Source: Quercus robur (Eukaryota > Streptophyta > Magnoliopsida > Fagales > Fagaceae). Taken from it: a stretch of DNA of 64,000 nucleotides. A program made the translations under genes and the position numbers. The notes beneath the pieces were generated by a model that saw only the letters and a list, made by a program, of their open reading frames with translations, ran no database searches and was not told the DNA's origin. The stretch covers positions 85,333,862-85,397,861 of the forward strand of contig NC_065535.1 of the NCBI RefSeq assembly GCF_932294415.1. The letters run 5' to 3'. This document shows positions 33,125 through 46,021 of this stretch, piece after piece (positions within the stretch are counted from its first letter, which is position 1; each line of letters begins with the position of its first letter).

Positions 33125-33177
33125 AATTTTCGAGTTTGTATAAGTGAGAAAATGATTGATTAAGACTTTTGGTTTTG

Positions 33178-33347
33178 AGGCTTTAATTAACTTAATCGGT
33201 AATGTCTTTTGTCATTGAATAAAAAATTTAAGACTTAAACCCCACTTATACTAAAAATTGATTGGCGTCTTGATTTGATGATAAAGAATAATCATTATGA
33301 AAAACTGATCCATTGATAAAGTTAATACGACAAAAAAAAAAAAACTA
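33178..33347 (+). mobile_element. SINE, full-length but mutated
   Basis: A-box-like CTTAATCGGTAATGTC and B-box-like AGACTTAAACCCC in the first 65 bp, then ACTAAAAATTGATTGG, CTTGATTTGATGATAAAG and AATCATTATGAAAA, and an A-tail at 33331-33345. It has the same body as 31604 and 34754. Confidence 0.6.
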
Positions 33348-34736
33348 TCCAATTAACCATCATTAATATTATATTTCTGCAAAGGACTAATGGATTCTAT
33401 TTCTTTACACTGGCCTGTTTCATCTTGAATATCAACTTTTATGATATTTTTAATCTTTATTTAGTACACATTTCTACAAGTGATAGGGATTGGTGTCATC
33501 GAACATTCATTATTACTTAAGAAGAACCGCAGGATCAGCCACAGGCTAAAGAATTGGTGTTTAACCAAATGTGACTGTGGAGTTTCCTTTTTTTTTTAAT
33601 TTTATTTTATGTTAATGGTGTGTGTTTCTACCTACCACTATGAGGGTCATATGTTTGCTTAGATAGAGGGAACAAAAGAAGTGGAAGTATATTCGCTTTA
33701 ATAATTCAGCAATATCTTTAACTGTTAGTAAGAACTTGGAAGTTGCATTTTAAATATTAAAAAAAGAAAAATACTCTTCTAGTAAGAAGCAAATACCGTA
33801 GATCAATCCTGCCAAATACTCCTATATATTACCTAATTGAGTAGTAAATTGGTTCTTTTCAAAAAAAAAAAAAAAAAAAAGTAGTAAATTGGTTTGTGAA
33901 TGATGATTAATTTTTTTGGATAATTCTCTTTTTGATTAAGAAAAATAAAAAAAAGTAATATTTTCATTGAGGGAAACCTCAACCAAAGTTAGATTAGTTA
34001 ACAATTTATTCATCATCCGCATCTAAATCTATTACTATATATAAAAATATAAATTCTAATTTTCTACAATCTAAAAATAAAATAATTATAACTGATCCAT
34101 TAACTTATTTGAATATATCATAACAAATTCCTAATTTAATCTAGCTTATCTGAATAAACCCTAACAAATTACAAACATTACTCATCCAATAGGAATAAAA
34201 ATAAGACATGTAACATTTAAGAGGCCCTCATTCTATCCTATCAAAAAAAAAAAAAAAAAAAAAAAAATTAGCCCTCATTCTGTAATAAAAGAATTTCATT
34301 TCTTTTAATAAAAAATTACATTTGATTTGGACAATGAGCTGCATCAACCACATAAATAAGTTGCTTCTCTTAATAAAAGAAACTATTTGAAAGGCCATTT
34401 TTTTTTTGGTTGGTGGCAGATTTTCATTGAAGTGCGACAAACGTCACGTCGTCTGCCTAAAGATTGTCATATGCTTGCTGTCGTTCATGAATTAGAAACG
34501 GTATGTCGTTGGCAGAATGGTTCAATAATAAACACGGGATTTTGCCATTGCATAAAAAGGCTGTGCATGCACAATCATGAACCACCTTACCCCATATCAA
34601 AATTCACCAATGAAGTTCTAAATTTAAAAAAAAAAAAAAGAAAAGTAATAGGAACAATCTGCTGTGCATGAGCACTGCTAAAATCAGTATGACTAGCCTG
34701 CTTGAGATTTTAATACCCCAAAATGCTTCAACTAGA
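33348..34736. other. Intergenic, AT-rich
   Basis: No gene supported. Poly(A) tracts at about 33860-33880 and 34242-34267. A frame at 34387-34671 has no family resemblance. Confidence 0.4.
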
Positions 34737-34753
34737 ACTATATATGATCCCCG

Positions 34754-34848
34754 CTTACACTAAAAACCAATTGATATCTTGGTCTAATAATAAAGATCTA
34801 TCATTATAAACGGATGTTGCAGGTTGAAACTCTAAAAAAAAAAAAAAA
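34754..34848 (+). mobile_element. 5'-truncated SINE with possible target duplication
   Basis: Body GCTTACACTAAAAACCAATT, ATCTTGGTCTAATAATAAAG, GTTGCAGGTTGAAACTCT, then poly(A). Flanks AACTATATATGATCCCC (34737-34753) and AACTGTACATGATCCCC (34849-34865) agree at 15 of 17 positions. ATCCCC may itself belong to the SINE, so the exact left edge is uncertain. Confidence 0.6.
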
Positions 34849-35003
34849 AAACTGTACATGATCCCCAGCCTATTTTTTGGCTGAGCAAGAAACAAAGGAG
34901 AGGATATACAAGATCCCCAGCTGTACAATAGTTTCTTGGTCTTCAACGTTATCAGTGCCCTACATATTAACATTTACAAAGGGTTCTTCTTGCATTCAAC
35001 AAA

Positions 35004-38000
35004 TTAACGGAGCATCTTTGTAGAAGAACAATTGGTTGTACAGTTCATCCAGCAAGACAACAATCCCTCGGAGCCAGAGCACCGATTGTCAGTTTCCCTT
35101 CTTTGTAAAACTCTTACAAACTCATTTGAGCTTAAATTCCCATCACGATTTGAGTCAAACACATGGAATATTATGTCAACCACATTATCTGTAATAGAGA
35201 TGCTGCATACCTATCATGAATTGGATAACATCATTAGAATAAGAGACTATATTTGGGAAGCTACTAGTGAAAAAGGTAAGGATAGTTTTAGCTAAATGTA
35301 CTTGGGATGCAGCTCTCTGGAAATCTTTTTTCGTCAACGAGCCATTTACTTTTCCATAACTGAAAATGGCCACAGATAGGGGCTGCAACTCTTTACGCAG
35401 TTCTGCGAAAGCTTTAAATTCTTCAAATGTAATTCTAATGTCTCTAAGATGCAGCTCATTCTCCAATTCATCAACCCGATCAAGCATCTTGTTTATGTGG
35501 TTAATGTCAGCTGATGCAACTAAGGACAAGGCAAAATCTTTGGCTGATATGGTTCCTCGTGAACTATAGTCATAGTGGCAGAACTCCAACTGCAAGATCT
35601 GTAAAATTATAAATATACGTTTTTTAAATATCCACAAATCCCAAATGACAAATCAACATGAAGCCAGGAAATGACTGAATGAATTAGCAGGAATATGATA
35701 TGGTAATAAAGTATAAGTTGGAAAGTTTGTGCCTTGGACTATATATCCTTAGTCACTTTAATTTCAGTTTTGAGTATTAAAAAAAAGATACCATCAATAT
35801 GGTAGGCAATATTTTTTATAGGAAAAAGGCCTCCTAATGGCCACAAGAATTGTGTCTAACCTATTAGGAGATCATATGCTTCAAAGTATCATCTTCAGAG
35901 AATTCTTGCAACTACATACAAATAAAGTGCTAAATTACATAGGTAATGTCAACCAAAAAGAATGGATAACTTTTGATAAATATGCAAGTGTTTGCTTGAT
36001 AAACATATGATTTCAGTTCAAGATCATTGTCCAAGAGAATTTCACATTGCACAGAAACGTGACAATAGATTCAAGATAAGCTAGCTACTGCTGAACCCTT
36101 GGTGTGGTTTTGTAAGCCATTTTTTTAATCTCATATTTGGTATTAAACAAAATACAATGACTAACATTCCAAGATCATGTCCAATCAGATATCAAAACAC
36201 AGACAGATGCAGCAGAATATGCCAAATCTCTAAATAGTATAAAACAATCAGAATATGAAAAAAGCTTAATTATTTGCCATTCACTGTGATACTATCTTTG
36301 GCAAAAAAGAAACCACAGTATGGAAATGCCAGAAACATGTAAGAGAGAAGGGAAGAAGCTCTTACTTCATCATGTAAGTCCCTTAAGAATTGAACAAATC
36401 TGCCATGTTGTAAGCATGCTTTGCCATCTGTGCCAAAAAAGTACTCCAACAGCCCCCCATTTTCTACAGAAACTTTGAGACCAAGTCGCCAACTATCCCT
36501 GGACAGAGCTCCTTGTCTATTTTGAGATTGCAACATGGCCATCACTTTCTTGAATTCCTCCCTGTCAATTTCTCTGTTGATGGGCTTTTGTAAGTTGGTA
36601 TTCAAAATTCAGTAAATAGAAAAATGTTAGCAGCACCTATTCATATAAATGCCAATGGAGGGGAAAACTATCTTGCAATAATTCAATACCACTTAGCATA
36701 CCTAAAAGACTAGCCTCTGTTGACACCAAACTTAGGTCAAATATAACTCAACAATGCCAACACATATAGATGCTAACTATAAATCATGCATGATACCTGA
36801 ATATTTCTTGTCTACTGTACTCAAGAATGGTGCAAAGTTCTATAATAGAATTAAGAAGGTCATAACAATCTATAAGTTAAATAGCAGAAGTAATGGTAGT
36901 TAGACAATATAAAAAACTATCTTCACAGTCGGATCATAATGTATGGAGCAACTTTACAACCATCTTCCTTTGAAGTATGTTGTTAGACTAAATATCTGGA
37001 GACACTATTTATTATACCCTCTTCCCTGGTACAATCATCAGCAACACAGGCTTTTTCATCACAAAGGAGGTGATTCTTTTTATTATGTTGATTTTAAACA
37101 AATCCAATATGGCTATCGAAGTCACTCAAGAATGGAACAAGGTAAATTTCTTGCAGTTTTGGTAATTTGTTATCTTGATTGTAAAATTCAGACTTCATTC
37201 CCTTCTCTTTTTGTCAAATTCATCCGTAAAATTAGTTGGAAATAATTATCGGTGCATTAACTGTTATGTGCTATTTGATTGCGTAGAATACCACCATTCA
37301 AGTTTTAGAAAATTTATGAACATTATAAGGCCAATAATTCAGTGTGTTATAAAATACCAAGCACTCAAGCACATCCCTATCTGATTGCAGCAAAATTAAG
37401 GATTTTGAGATCAAAAGACCCCTGCGAAAGAAAAGATAGGATAAGAATGGATGCATTTGTGAAAAAGTTATTGGTAGAACCAATACACCAATTGAAAAAG
37501 AAATATGGAATTTCATCATAGCTAGGTCGAATCATGTGCAAGAACAAGGAAGAGACCAAAAGAAATGATTGAAACAGTGAGACTAGCCATATTGCTCTAT
37601 AAACCAGTAGAGGAGATGGCTCTTCATAGAACTAAAAGGCAAAGTAGATCTTTCTAGCTGGCAACTGCTCAAATTCAAGATTCAAGAGTTTGTAGAGTTC
37701 AATTTATTTCTTTCCTTTGGCATATCATGGTTTTAATTATATCTAGAGTGCAATATGTGGTATCCCACACCAAAGATTTAGAATATGATTCACTAATGAT
37801 TTGAAAATGTAAAGGCATGTACAGGTTCTTAGCTCCGCATTAGGCATATTATAGGTTGATCTGACTCATCCGAGTTATATAAGTGATTCTAGGGAGCTTT
37901 AATTGTGACTAATTCTTTTGGGATATCATGCAAATTTTGTAAGACCACTTCCAGGTTGCGATAAATGGTGTCAAAGTCTCAAGGGAGGACAGCACAACGC

Positions 38001-40922
38001 AGGTCACCTGGCCTATCTTTGACCACTCTGCTAATATTAATGTTCAAGAGAAACTAAAAACAGTATAACAAATAAAGACAGCCTTCATTACTCCTAAGTC
38101 TCTATTATGCCACAAAAATGGAGAAGCTCCATCTTTTAGTACGTTTTTTAGATTATGATAGAGTGCTCGTAATTAAAGAACAATAAAGATCACATGGAAA
38201 TGAGAAGTGAGATTAACATCTAAGCAGCTCGACTAACACGCTGCATGCACTCATAATTTCAGTGATGAAAAAAATAATAAATAGAGAAAACACATCGTAG
38301 GCACTAACGAAAAATTAGCCTCTTGACATGGTGTTTGATGGAAACACACGATACCTACCCGTTATTGTCAAGATCAAACATTTTAAATGCCACTGTAAAG
38401 CTGGACTCAGGGATGCTGAGTAGTGTAACAAAAAAAATGTACCTGGCATTAGGAATGAACAGAGTGATTTAGATCTCTCTTCAATTTTAAAGCTCAATAT
38501 GCTGCATTTTGATTCAAATAAACAATGTTTGTTGATGCATATTTTGTTTAAGTTATTTTGGTTCATACACCTCCATTAATGGGGGAAAAAACATTAATCA
38601 CACACAACTTCAAAGCAAACTAACTATTAAAGAGAATTGACTCACTCTGCAAAAGAAATGAGTCCATCATTGTTTGTGTCAAAGAGCATAAAAAATTTTG
38701 AAGGTGCACAATGTAACTCTCCAGGAACCCGCTCCCCTCTCAAATATCCCTCCCTAACACGATTTGATTCAGATGGAGGAAAAACTGGAACAATGGCTCG
38801 CATCAAGTCAGCTGGTGTCATAAAAGTCTCTCCTGAAGGTGTTCTAACAGATGCAAAGTACTCAAAGACCTGGAAGGCAAACATGGTGCATGAGGCCATA
38901 AGTGAACATTTTGTGTAAACAAAAACATAATATGATTCACATCTACCATTCAAATCAAGTAGAAGCTACGATATTGCCTAGCAAAGAAAACAGAAGATTA
39001 ACACATTTGTACAGTGAGTTAATCGTAACTGATATTCATAGGGATAAAACATAGGTACAATACTTTAGGTTTCCAATTAAATTTAAACACGCAATTGCAT
39101 TGAATTTTATTGTCCTTGGAAATAATAACTTATTTTTTTTTGGGTGCTTTATTGATCAATGCAACCAGATTTTTTAATATAATTGGGGAATTTAATGTAC
39201 TATACCTAAGGTATTGTACCCAAGTTTTATCTTATTCATACGTGGCACTTCCAACTTTCTGGTAGTTGTTCTTTCATTGGTAATGTGTGGATTGCCATGA
39301 ATTATATTTAAATGTGTGGTAACTTCAATGACTTCACAATTTTGAAGAAGTTTGTGTTTTGTTGCTTCAACAATTTTAATGTAACCAGACGGAAGACATT
39401 AGAACCTTTAAATCTTTCCATATAGCCTGTGAAATAGCCACTGATTCTCCTCAGATGTGGTTCTTCCTTTCTAAGATTTACATCCTGGTTCAACCAGGCA
39501 ACTTCATCAGTGTAAAAGTCCAAGACTTGGTTTCTATTCATTTCCTATATCAAAAAGTGTGACAGGAACTACCTCAATGGCAACCCTGTTACAGTCAGAT
39601 GTACTCAAGATTTGGAGACCGCCTCCTGCTATCCCATACCACAGATTCTCTTCTATCATACATTTATACTATAAGTAATTGATATATACATTACAACTAA
39701 AAGACTAGCATTTGTCATGCAACAATAACCTATATGTTATTGCAATCTAGTATAGAAGTCTTGCTTATAACTAAAAAATGATTGATTGTGACAAGCTACT
39801 TCAGTTAAACAAATAAAAGAAGTCAGTTGTAATTAAGTGTTGTTTCCGGTTAGATAACTAGTCACCATAACTTTCTCTGTGGGCTTGCAGGATGGAAATA
39901 TGAATGCAGTGCACATAAGCACCGGGCCAACAATTGTAAAAACTTTCCTAAAGATGCCATACCTTTTCAGGAGGACTTTGCAACCTTATTCGTTTTTCAT
40001 ACTTAAAGAAAACTCTTCTCCTATACGCATCTGAAATAACAGACAAATCCAATAAGTATGGATAGCTTTCCTATTGTAAATAGATTTATCAAAAAGAGTA
40101 CATTATTAACTTATAGTATATCTATTTACATGTGAAATTAGAGAATGTGTGGTATGGCCTAAAGAGTACATGTAAAAAATAGCTTCATATGATAACACGC
40201 CTTACTCTTGACCATTAAATGAAAATTGTGTGAGATTAGTATGAAAGAAAAGAATTTTTTTACTTTTAATCCAAACTGGTATTACAAGCTGAAAACTTTA
40301 ATGATATTAACTGTGAGCATCATCATGTACTCCTCACATTGTGGGTGTAAGGGAATCATGATTCATGAACAAATCAAAGGGAATCATGCATTGCGAAATG
40401 ACATGCCCATAAGACTACCCAGTGATTAAAATGCACAAATCCAATATAAATAAAATTGTGATCTAAAAATAAAAACTTTTTCTTTGAGCAAATGAATATC
40501 AATTAAGAGGTACCTCCAAAGAGATACTTGGATTTCTTTTCAGCCTTTGATTGTCGAAATGGGTCATCATGATTTGGTGCCCATGTCGTATCTTTAGGCC
40601 AATCGGAAAAAGATAGAAAGGAATTCGTATTCAAAGAAGAAGGAGAAGAAAACCATTGGCAAAATCCTAAGCTGGAACCAACAATCACAAGCCCTGCAGA
40701 GAATGATCTCACAAACAAACTAAAACCCGACCCTCTACTCTTGCTGTCATCGTAGCCCGACCCACGGAACGAGCCCGGTGACGATGACAACGAAGACGGC
40801 GAGGATGATGATGAGGTGGAGGCTTGTGATTGGTTGAATAAATGTCGAGTATTGAAGCGGTGAAGTGCAACAACTTGGTAGATGGACGGCGAGGATTTTC
40901 TTAGAGATGCACAAGACAACAT
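35004..40922 (-). CDS. MICU: Mitochondrial calcium uptake protein, MICU type
   Basis: Seven exons join in frame: 40514-40922, 39963-40030, 38646-38869, 38359-38442, 36366-36573, 35302-35598, 35004-35210 (1497 nt, 498 residues), all with GT/AG. The Ser/Arg-rich N-terminus suggests mitochondrial import and is followed by a hydrophobic stretch (GLVIVGSSLGFCQWF). Next come YRRRVFFKYEKRIR and FEYFASV, typical of MICU. Three EF-hand loops have all liganding positions plausible: DTNNDGLISFAE (223-234), DLDNNGEIDREE (257-268) and DSNRDGNLSSNE (449-460). In the family, MICU sits in the intermembrane space and gates the mitochondrial calcium uniporter by calcium binding. The length matches what I recall for the Arabidopsis protein. 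One exon junction falls inside the second EF loop. Gene symbol by family resemblance only. Confidence 0.94.
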
Positions 40923-41167
40923 AGTATCGTTGAGAGTGTTTGTGGTGTGAGTAAGGTTGAGAAGAGAGAGACAGAGGATATAATAAAGAGAGCAACATTC
41001 TAGTATTGGGACGGATTTGACGGAGATTATGTGCCTAAGGTTTCGAGCGGGAAAGATTGAGAGGTTGTTAATGACTGAGATTAGCTTGTTAACGGTTTTA
41101 TTTTTTTATTATTTTTTATTTTATTTTTTAAGTTGGTTAATTGTTATGGCCAATTAGCCAAAGGAAA

Positions 41168-41320
41168 GGCTTGTGTCCAGTGATCAATTCCACTTGACAT
41201 GCTAGGATGTGGACACGTGTCCAAAACTAGACTCACGTTTGCATTTCAACATGTCCAACAGAACTGGTCGCTGGACACAAGTCCAATCCTTAACCAAACA
41301 CTTATGTCACGTGGGTCTTT
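41168..41320. promoter_or_regulatory. Promoter region of MICU gene with G-boxes
   Basis: GGACACGTGTCC at 41211-41222 is a perfect 12-bp palindrome with a CACGTG core, about 290 bp upstream of the MICU start codon. A second CACGTGGG lies at 41308-41315. An inverted repeat of about 23 bp (GGCTTGTGTCCAGTGATCA at 41168; its complement near 41263-41285) encloses the palindrome. G-box/ABRE motifs bind bZIP or bHLH factors; a role here is inference. Confidence 0.5.
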
Positions 41321-42672
41321 GAAAGGGGTTTGGTTTGCCGGATTAACATTGGGTGCCCATGCAACAATAACACCAACACCAATTTTGATAGCCAAGATTA
41401 AAGGTTCAAAAAGTTACTTTTAATATCAATCTTTGGATCAAAAGTTTTAACATTTTTTTCCACCTTACCTTCTCAACACTTTTCTTTCATAATTGCATGG
41501 TGTAATAGCCCTACCTATTGCACCTAATACGAATCCTGATTTGCGTATAGTTCTCAATACATTGTAACATGGACATGACGCATGTTCTAAAATGATTAGA
41601 CATTGGTTTGTATCCCATTCTGTGCGTAGAAGTATTGGACACAGACTTAACATTCGTACACTAATTCTATTTGCAAGTTTGTTTTCAATTTTTTTTATTT
41701 TTTGGTGTTTCACTCTTTTTGGATAGTTATACATACAAAATTTTTTTATTTTTTATTTTAAAAGAGAGATCAAATCTTAGCATGATGGCAAGTATCTTAT
41801 ATTTAAAGCCCGTGTTGTGGGTTTAATTGGCAAGTATCTTAAAAAATAATTGCGGATAATGCTACTTACCAATAACATATTTCAAACTTGCCAATTATCT
41901 CTTAAACCCTATTAAAGAAGATAAAGTCTTTTATTTTATTTTATTATGTGAGATAGAAACATATGTTACTCATTTTTCATAAACGTAATATTCTAAGAAT
42001 AAGTTATATATAAAATTCATTGTAGAGAAAACATGGATGTAAGGTAGATGATTGATTTGTATCACCTATATACCTTGAAGAAATTCAATTTGACCTTAAC
42101 TTGACGCTGGTACCTTGTCCAAATTCAAGTTCAACTAACATGATTTGCAACAAAATTTGAAAGCCATGGTGGTAGTCCGACTATGCTTAAGTTGGAGGTC
42201 ACAAACAATTCTTGCAAAATAGGCTGAACATATTATCGTAGATGGACATATTATTTGGCCATCTATTTACATGACCAAAATCGGATGCCACTTTTCTTAT
42301 TGAAATAGGTTTAACAGGCTCTCTGTCATGATATATAGCTAAATTCAGTGGTACAACAAGACCTATTTTTTAAAGGGCAAAAATTTGATTGTTTTAATTT
42401 CTTCCAAAGTGGAGTTGTAATTCATAAACTTGCTTTCACTGATTTGTGGCCAATGGAGATAATGGATTACTGGGCCTCCACTATTCATTTTATACTCTGT
42501 GAAGTGAAGGTCAAAATATTCTACCAATTAATTAAGCTAACTAATTGGTAATGGATTAATTAGTGGACCTTCCATAATTTTTGTTTGCTAGGTAAAAGGT
42601 TTTGATGGAATTCGGCCAAGACTAGATGGATCATGGATGTATCAGATGGCCTACAGGCCATATTGGCAATTG
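41321..42672. other. Intergenic, no gene seen
   Basis: AT-rich. No frame with family resemblance, no RNA gene and no clear element. Confidence 0.4.
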
Positions 42673-42836
42673 TTTTTTTTGATACGAAAACCAGTATTCC
42701 ATTAACCATTCAAGTCTGAATCAATTGATTTACATCTGAAGCAACTGCAGATTCTATAATGGTTGGAGTTTCCTCCATCAATGTTACATAGTCATCGACA
42801 TATTGAGCATATTGTGCGAGACCGTGGGCTGCCTTA
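42673..42836 (-). mobile_element. 5'-truncated LINE, end of RNase H domain
   Basis: On the minus strand the frame reads NCHKAAHGLAQYAQYVDDYV then TLMEETPTIIESAV and a stop, which is the C-terminal signature of plant LINE RNase H domains (N..AH.LA...). A short 3' tail ends in an A-rich tract. Flanking direct repeats TGGCAATTG at 42664-42672 and 42837-42845 are perfect, showing target-primed insertion of a 164-bp dead-on-arrival copy. Confidence 0.8.
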
Positions 42837-42845
42837 TGGCAATTG

Positions 42846-43284
42846 TTTTTAAATGTTATCTTCTAAAGTCAATCATATCTTGCTTCTTGAAAAGCTAATT
42901 CTTTCGTGAGCTTTTTCAACGGTTTGAACTTTTTTGCAGTTCCTTTTTCATGTGCATGCATATTGAGAGGTTGCTTTCTTTTCCTCTGCTTTTTTTGTCA
43001 GATATCCTTTATTTTTGTGCCAACTTAAAATAAAGCCACCCAATATTTTTTCATACCGTACCTAACTTACCATTTTTTAAGGAAAATATTGACAGATGTT
43101 CTAAGTACATTTATTAGTATATTATTTTATAAATTATTTTATGAGAAAAGAAAAAAAAAAGTTTTTTGATAGTTTTTTTTTTCTCCCACTAAAGTAATGT
43201 AAAATTTTTTTCCGTAAGAATATCTATTAACAAAACCCTATTTCTAGATCACTATCAACAAATATAAACTAATCTTTTTAAAAA

Positions 43285-43315
<31 letters not shown>

Positions 43316-44923
43316 TAATCCAATCTAAGCGCGAACTCAAATCAATATGGCATAGGTTGCATATTGTCCTGCTACTTTCCCCCCCTAAATTTATTTTAGG
43401 ATAAAAAAAAAAGGACCTAGGAAATAAATGTAAGAGCAATGGTAGTTGAATAATTTTTCTTCTCTGTTATGAGATATTAGGTCAAGACCAACCAATGGGG
43501 CTAAGAGCAATAGCATGGGCTACTAATTTGGTAGTTGATTTTTTTTGCTCACTACTACTCGATCAGTTATTTAATTCAATAAGTCTTAACCACTCCCTTT
43601 ATATTGGGCCCCTTGACTTTTAAGCCTTAGACTAAAGGATTAATTATTACCTGCCCAGTGCCCACTCTCTCACTGTAAAGTTGATTTTGGATTTATTTTG
43701 TAGTACAGATTTGGAGCTACAATGCCACTTATAAAAGCATTAGGTTTGATACTATATCTTATTGATGGCAACATTTATATTTTCTTTACAAATGAATTTT
43801 ATCATTTTATTGATTATTACTGATAGAGAGTATTAAATTATGTTTCTGTATTTATAAGGCTCTCCCAACCGACCTTAAATAGAATTTGAGCCCAGCCTGA
43901 CTTTGCCTTGATATTTCAGTGGCGTGGGCCTGGTTAACATTCGGATACGGCAACCAAGTCCACAGTGATTTTGGGAAGTGAAGTGCCTATCAGAGCAGGT
44001 ACACCAACCACAATTATCGTAGAGGTAGCACCACTAGCAAGGTACAATCTTAACGGCATATTTGATGGAAAATTATTGTATAGTCTCGGACTATACTTCC
44101 TCTCTCTCGTAGAGGAGTAGGTCCCATGATGAGTGAAACTCACCCTTCTTTGAGAGAGAGAGAGCATGGTCTAGACTATGCAATAACAGCCCTATTTGAT
44201 GCCAATATGACTTTTAGGCATCACTCTTTTTAGGCACTCTTTCTAGATTGATAGTCTTTTTCCTAGTGTAATTACCTTCACACTCCACCCACTGGGGCAG
44301 AAGGGAAGAGAAAATTTGCACCCAAAATTTTACAATCACTAAACTACAAGAATTTTGGAACATACTTTCATATATTACCAACCACCTTAAGCACACATCC
44401 ACTGCTCAATTAACTTTTTGTTGAATTTTATGAGACAATTCTATCACTGGATTACTTTTTTCTCCTTCATTCATTCATGTTAACATATTTCAAGATAACG
44501 AGAGCTCCAAAGGGCATAAGTTAAGAATTAATAAAAGCTCAATTATGAGTTGTAATGTACACTTAAAAAAAATACATATATTAATGATTTATTTACTTAC
44601 ACACACAAAAATATATTGTCAATGTATTTACTTTTTATATATATATATATATACACACGTGTAAAGTTAGACTTTATTTTTTGAAAAATGTATAAAAATA
44701 TTATTTAATAAAACATTAAATCACTGTCGGGCATTCAGTTGCTTTTTCGGTTCTACGTTACACCAACTGTAATTTAATCCTACATACCAAATTCATGGTT
44801 CTAAGCTTTTTAATTAATGTGTCCTGTTAAAGGGTTCCTAGGGAAGCTTCTTTACCGTTCATTTCCAGAAACGACATAAGTGATAGTAATTGTTAGGTAA
44901 TAATAATACATTGCACCTATCTT
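42846..44923. other. Intergenic, AT-rich
   Basis: No gene supported. (TA)n with poly(A) at about 43280-43317 and (TA)n at 44638-44652. Around 44070-44185 two related halves (TATTGTATAGTCTCGGACTATAC and GGTCTAGACTATGCAATAA) form an inverted repeat, perhaps a small MITE. Confidence 0.4.
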
Positions 44924-45115
44924 ATGGACTGTAAAGTCGGCAAGTTCTCGTGCTCTACTTCCACATTTTTGCTTGTCACTCTCTTGTTCAAACTAGCATC
45001 CAAATTTAATAAAAGAGAGAGACGAAAAAAAAGTGCCCAAAACAAACAGAAACTTAACCACCACATTTACTTGTTGCTCTCTTCAACTCCTTATCTACTT
45101 CTATCACCACCTCAC

Positions 45116-46021
45116 ATGAGAGCAATTGAGGATCACATGGCAAAGCATTTAGCCATGGATTGGTTCTCTTGGCTATCCAAGAGTAGCCTTGAGCCCTCGC
45201 TCATATACGAGTATGGCCTTGCTTTAGCTCGCAATGAGCTCCAATATGAGGATATAAGCTACTTCAACCATGAGTTTCTTCAGAGCATGGGCATTTCTGT
45301 GGCTAAACACAGGCTAGAGATTCTCAAGCTTGCTAGGAAGGAAAACATTGGTGGCACAGGTACATTTTCTGGGCTCTTCTTGGCAATCAACAAGACCAAG
45401 AGGTGCTTGAACAAGTGCATTAACAAGTTGGTTTTTCGTGAGGATGTTGCTTTCAAAGCCACTCCTCATGAGCTGGTACATTATCCAGAGCAATATTGGA
45501 AAGGTGGATTCTTGAGGAGGCAAAAGAGTGTAGAGATCAAGGAAGAGAGGCCAGTGCTAAAAAAGAGGAGCATGACTCTATCAGGACCTCTGGATAGGGT
45601 GCAAGAGAGGATGATAACTAATACCAGAAACTTGAAATTATCTGGGCCTCTTGATGGAAAGGTGCAAGAGAAATTGATGTACAATTCAAAGAGCCCAAGA
45701 TTGTCTGGGCCTATGGATAGAAGTGTGCAAGAGAAAATGATGTTCACAGCTAGGAGCCCAAAATTACCAGGACCCATTGATGGATGGGTGCCTGAGAGGT
45801 TGACAGTCACAACAACTAAGAACCCAAAGCTATCTGGGCCTTTGGATGGAAGAGTACAAGACAGGTATGTGGTCACAAGTAGGAGTCCAAAGTCATCACC
45901 ATTGGATGGAAGAGTTGCAAGTCCAATGGCTAACATTCAATTTAACCAGGAAAAGTTGGATGTTGAGTATGATGATCATTCACTATGGGCTACAATGTTT
46001 CATGATATGAAACCCACTTGA
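45116..46021 (+). CDS. SAM-domain protein with SGPLD tandem repeats
   Basis: Single exon, 301 residues from ATG 45116. The frame is open further upstream to an ATG at 44924. That extra 64 residues look like translated leader (basic, low complexity), so the internal start next to the domain is preferred. Residues about 15-75 form a sterile alpha motif: MDWFSWLSKSSLEPSLIYEY, ELQYEDISYFNHEFLQSMGI and AKHRLEILKLARK. The tail from residue 153 has a unit of about 27-32 residues repeated six times with (L/P)(S/P)GP(L/M/I)D..VQE as core. In the family the SAM domain mediates protein association; Arabidopsis homologues are mostly uncharacterised. Pro/Ser/Lys-rich repeats suggest a disordered or phosphorylated tail. 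Confidence 0.88.
   Translation: MRAIEDHMAKHLAMDWFSWLSKSSLEPSLIYEYGLALARNELQYEDISYFNHEFLQSMGISVAKHRLEILKLARKENIGGTGTFSGLFLAINKTKRCLNKCINKLVFREDVAFKATPHELVHYPEQYWKGGFLRRQKSVEIKEERPVLKKRSMTLSGPLDRVQERMITNTRNLKLSGPLDGKVQEKLMYNSKSPRLSGPMDRSVQEKMMFTARSPKLPGPIDGWVPERLTVTTTKNPKLSGPLDGRVQDRYVVTSRSPKSSPLDGRVASPMANIQFNQEKLDVEYDDHSLWATMFHDMKPT

Noticed and set aside
34387-34671. 94-codon frame between SINE copies
   Set aside because: Ends in a poly(A)-encoded Lys run; no recognised motif.
39308-39541. 77-codon minus-strand frame inside the second MICU intron
   Set aside because: The flanking exons join in frame without it, and MICU has no such segment. No splice sites that keep the frame were found. 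It could be an unknown repeat fragment.
44924-45115. N-terminal extension of the SAM-domain protein
   Set aside because: The upstream 64 codons are basic and low-complexity with no conservation signal I know. The ATG at 45116 is the more likely start.
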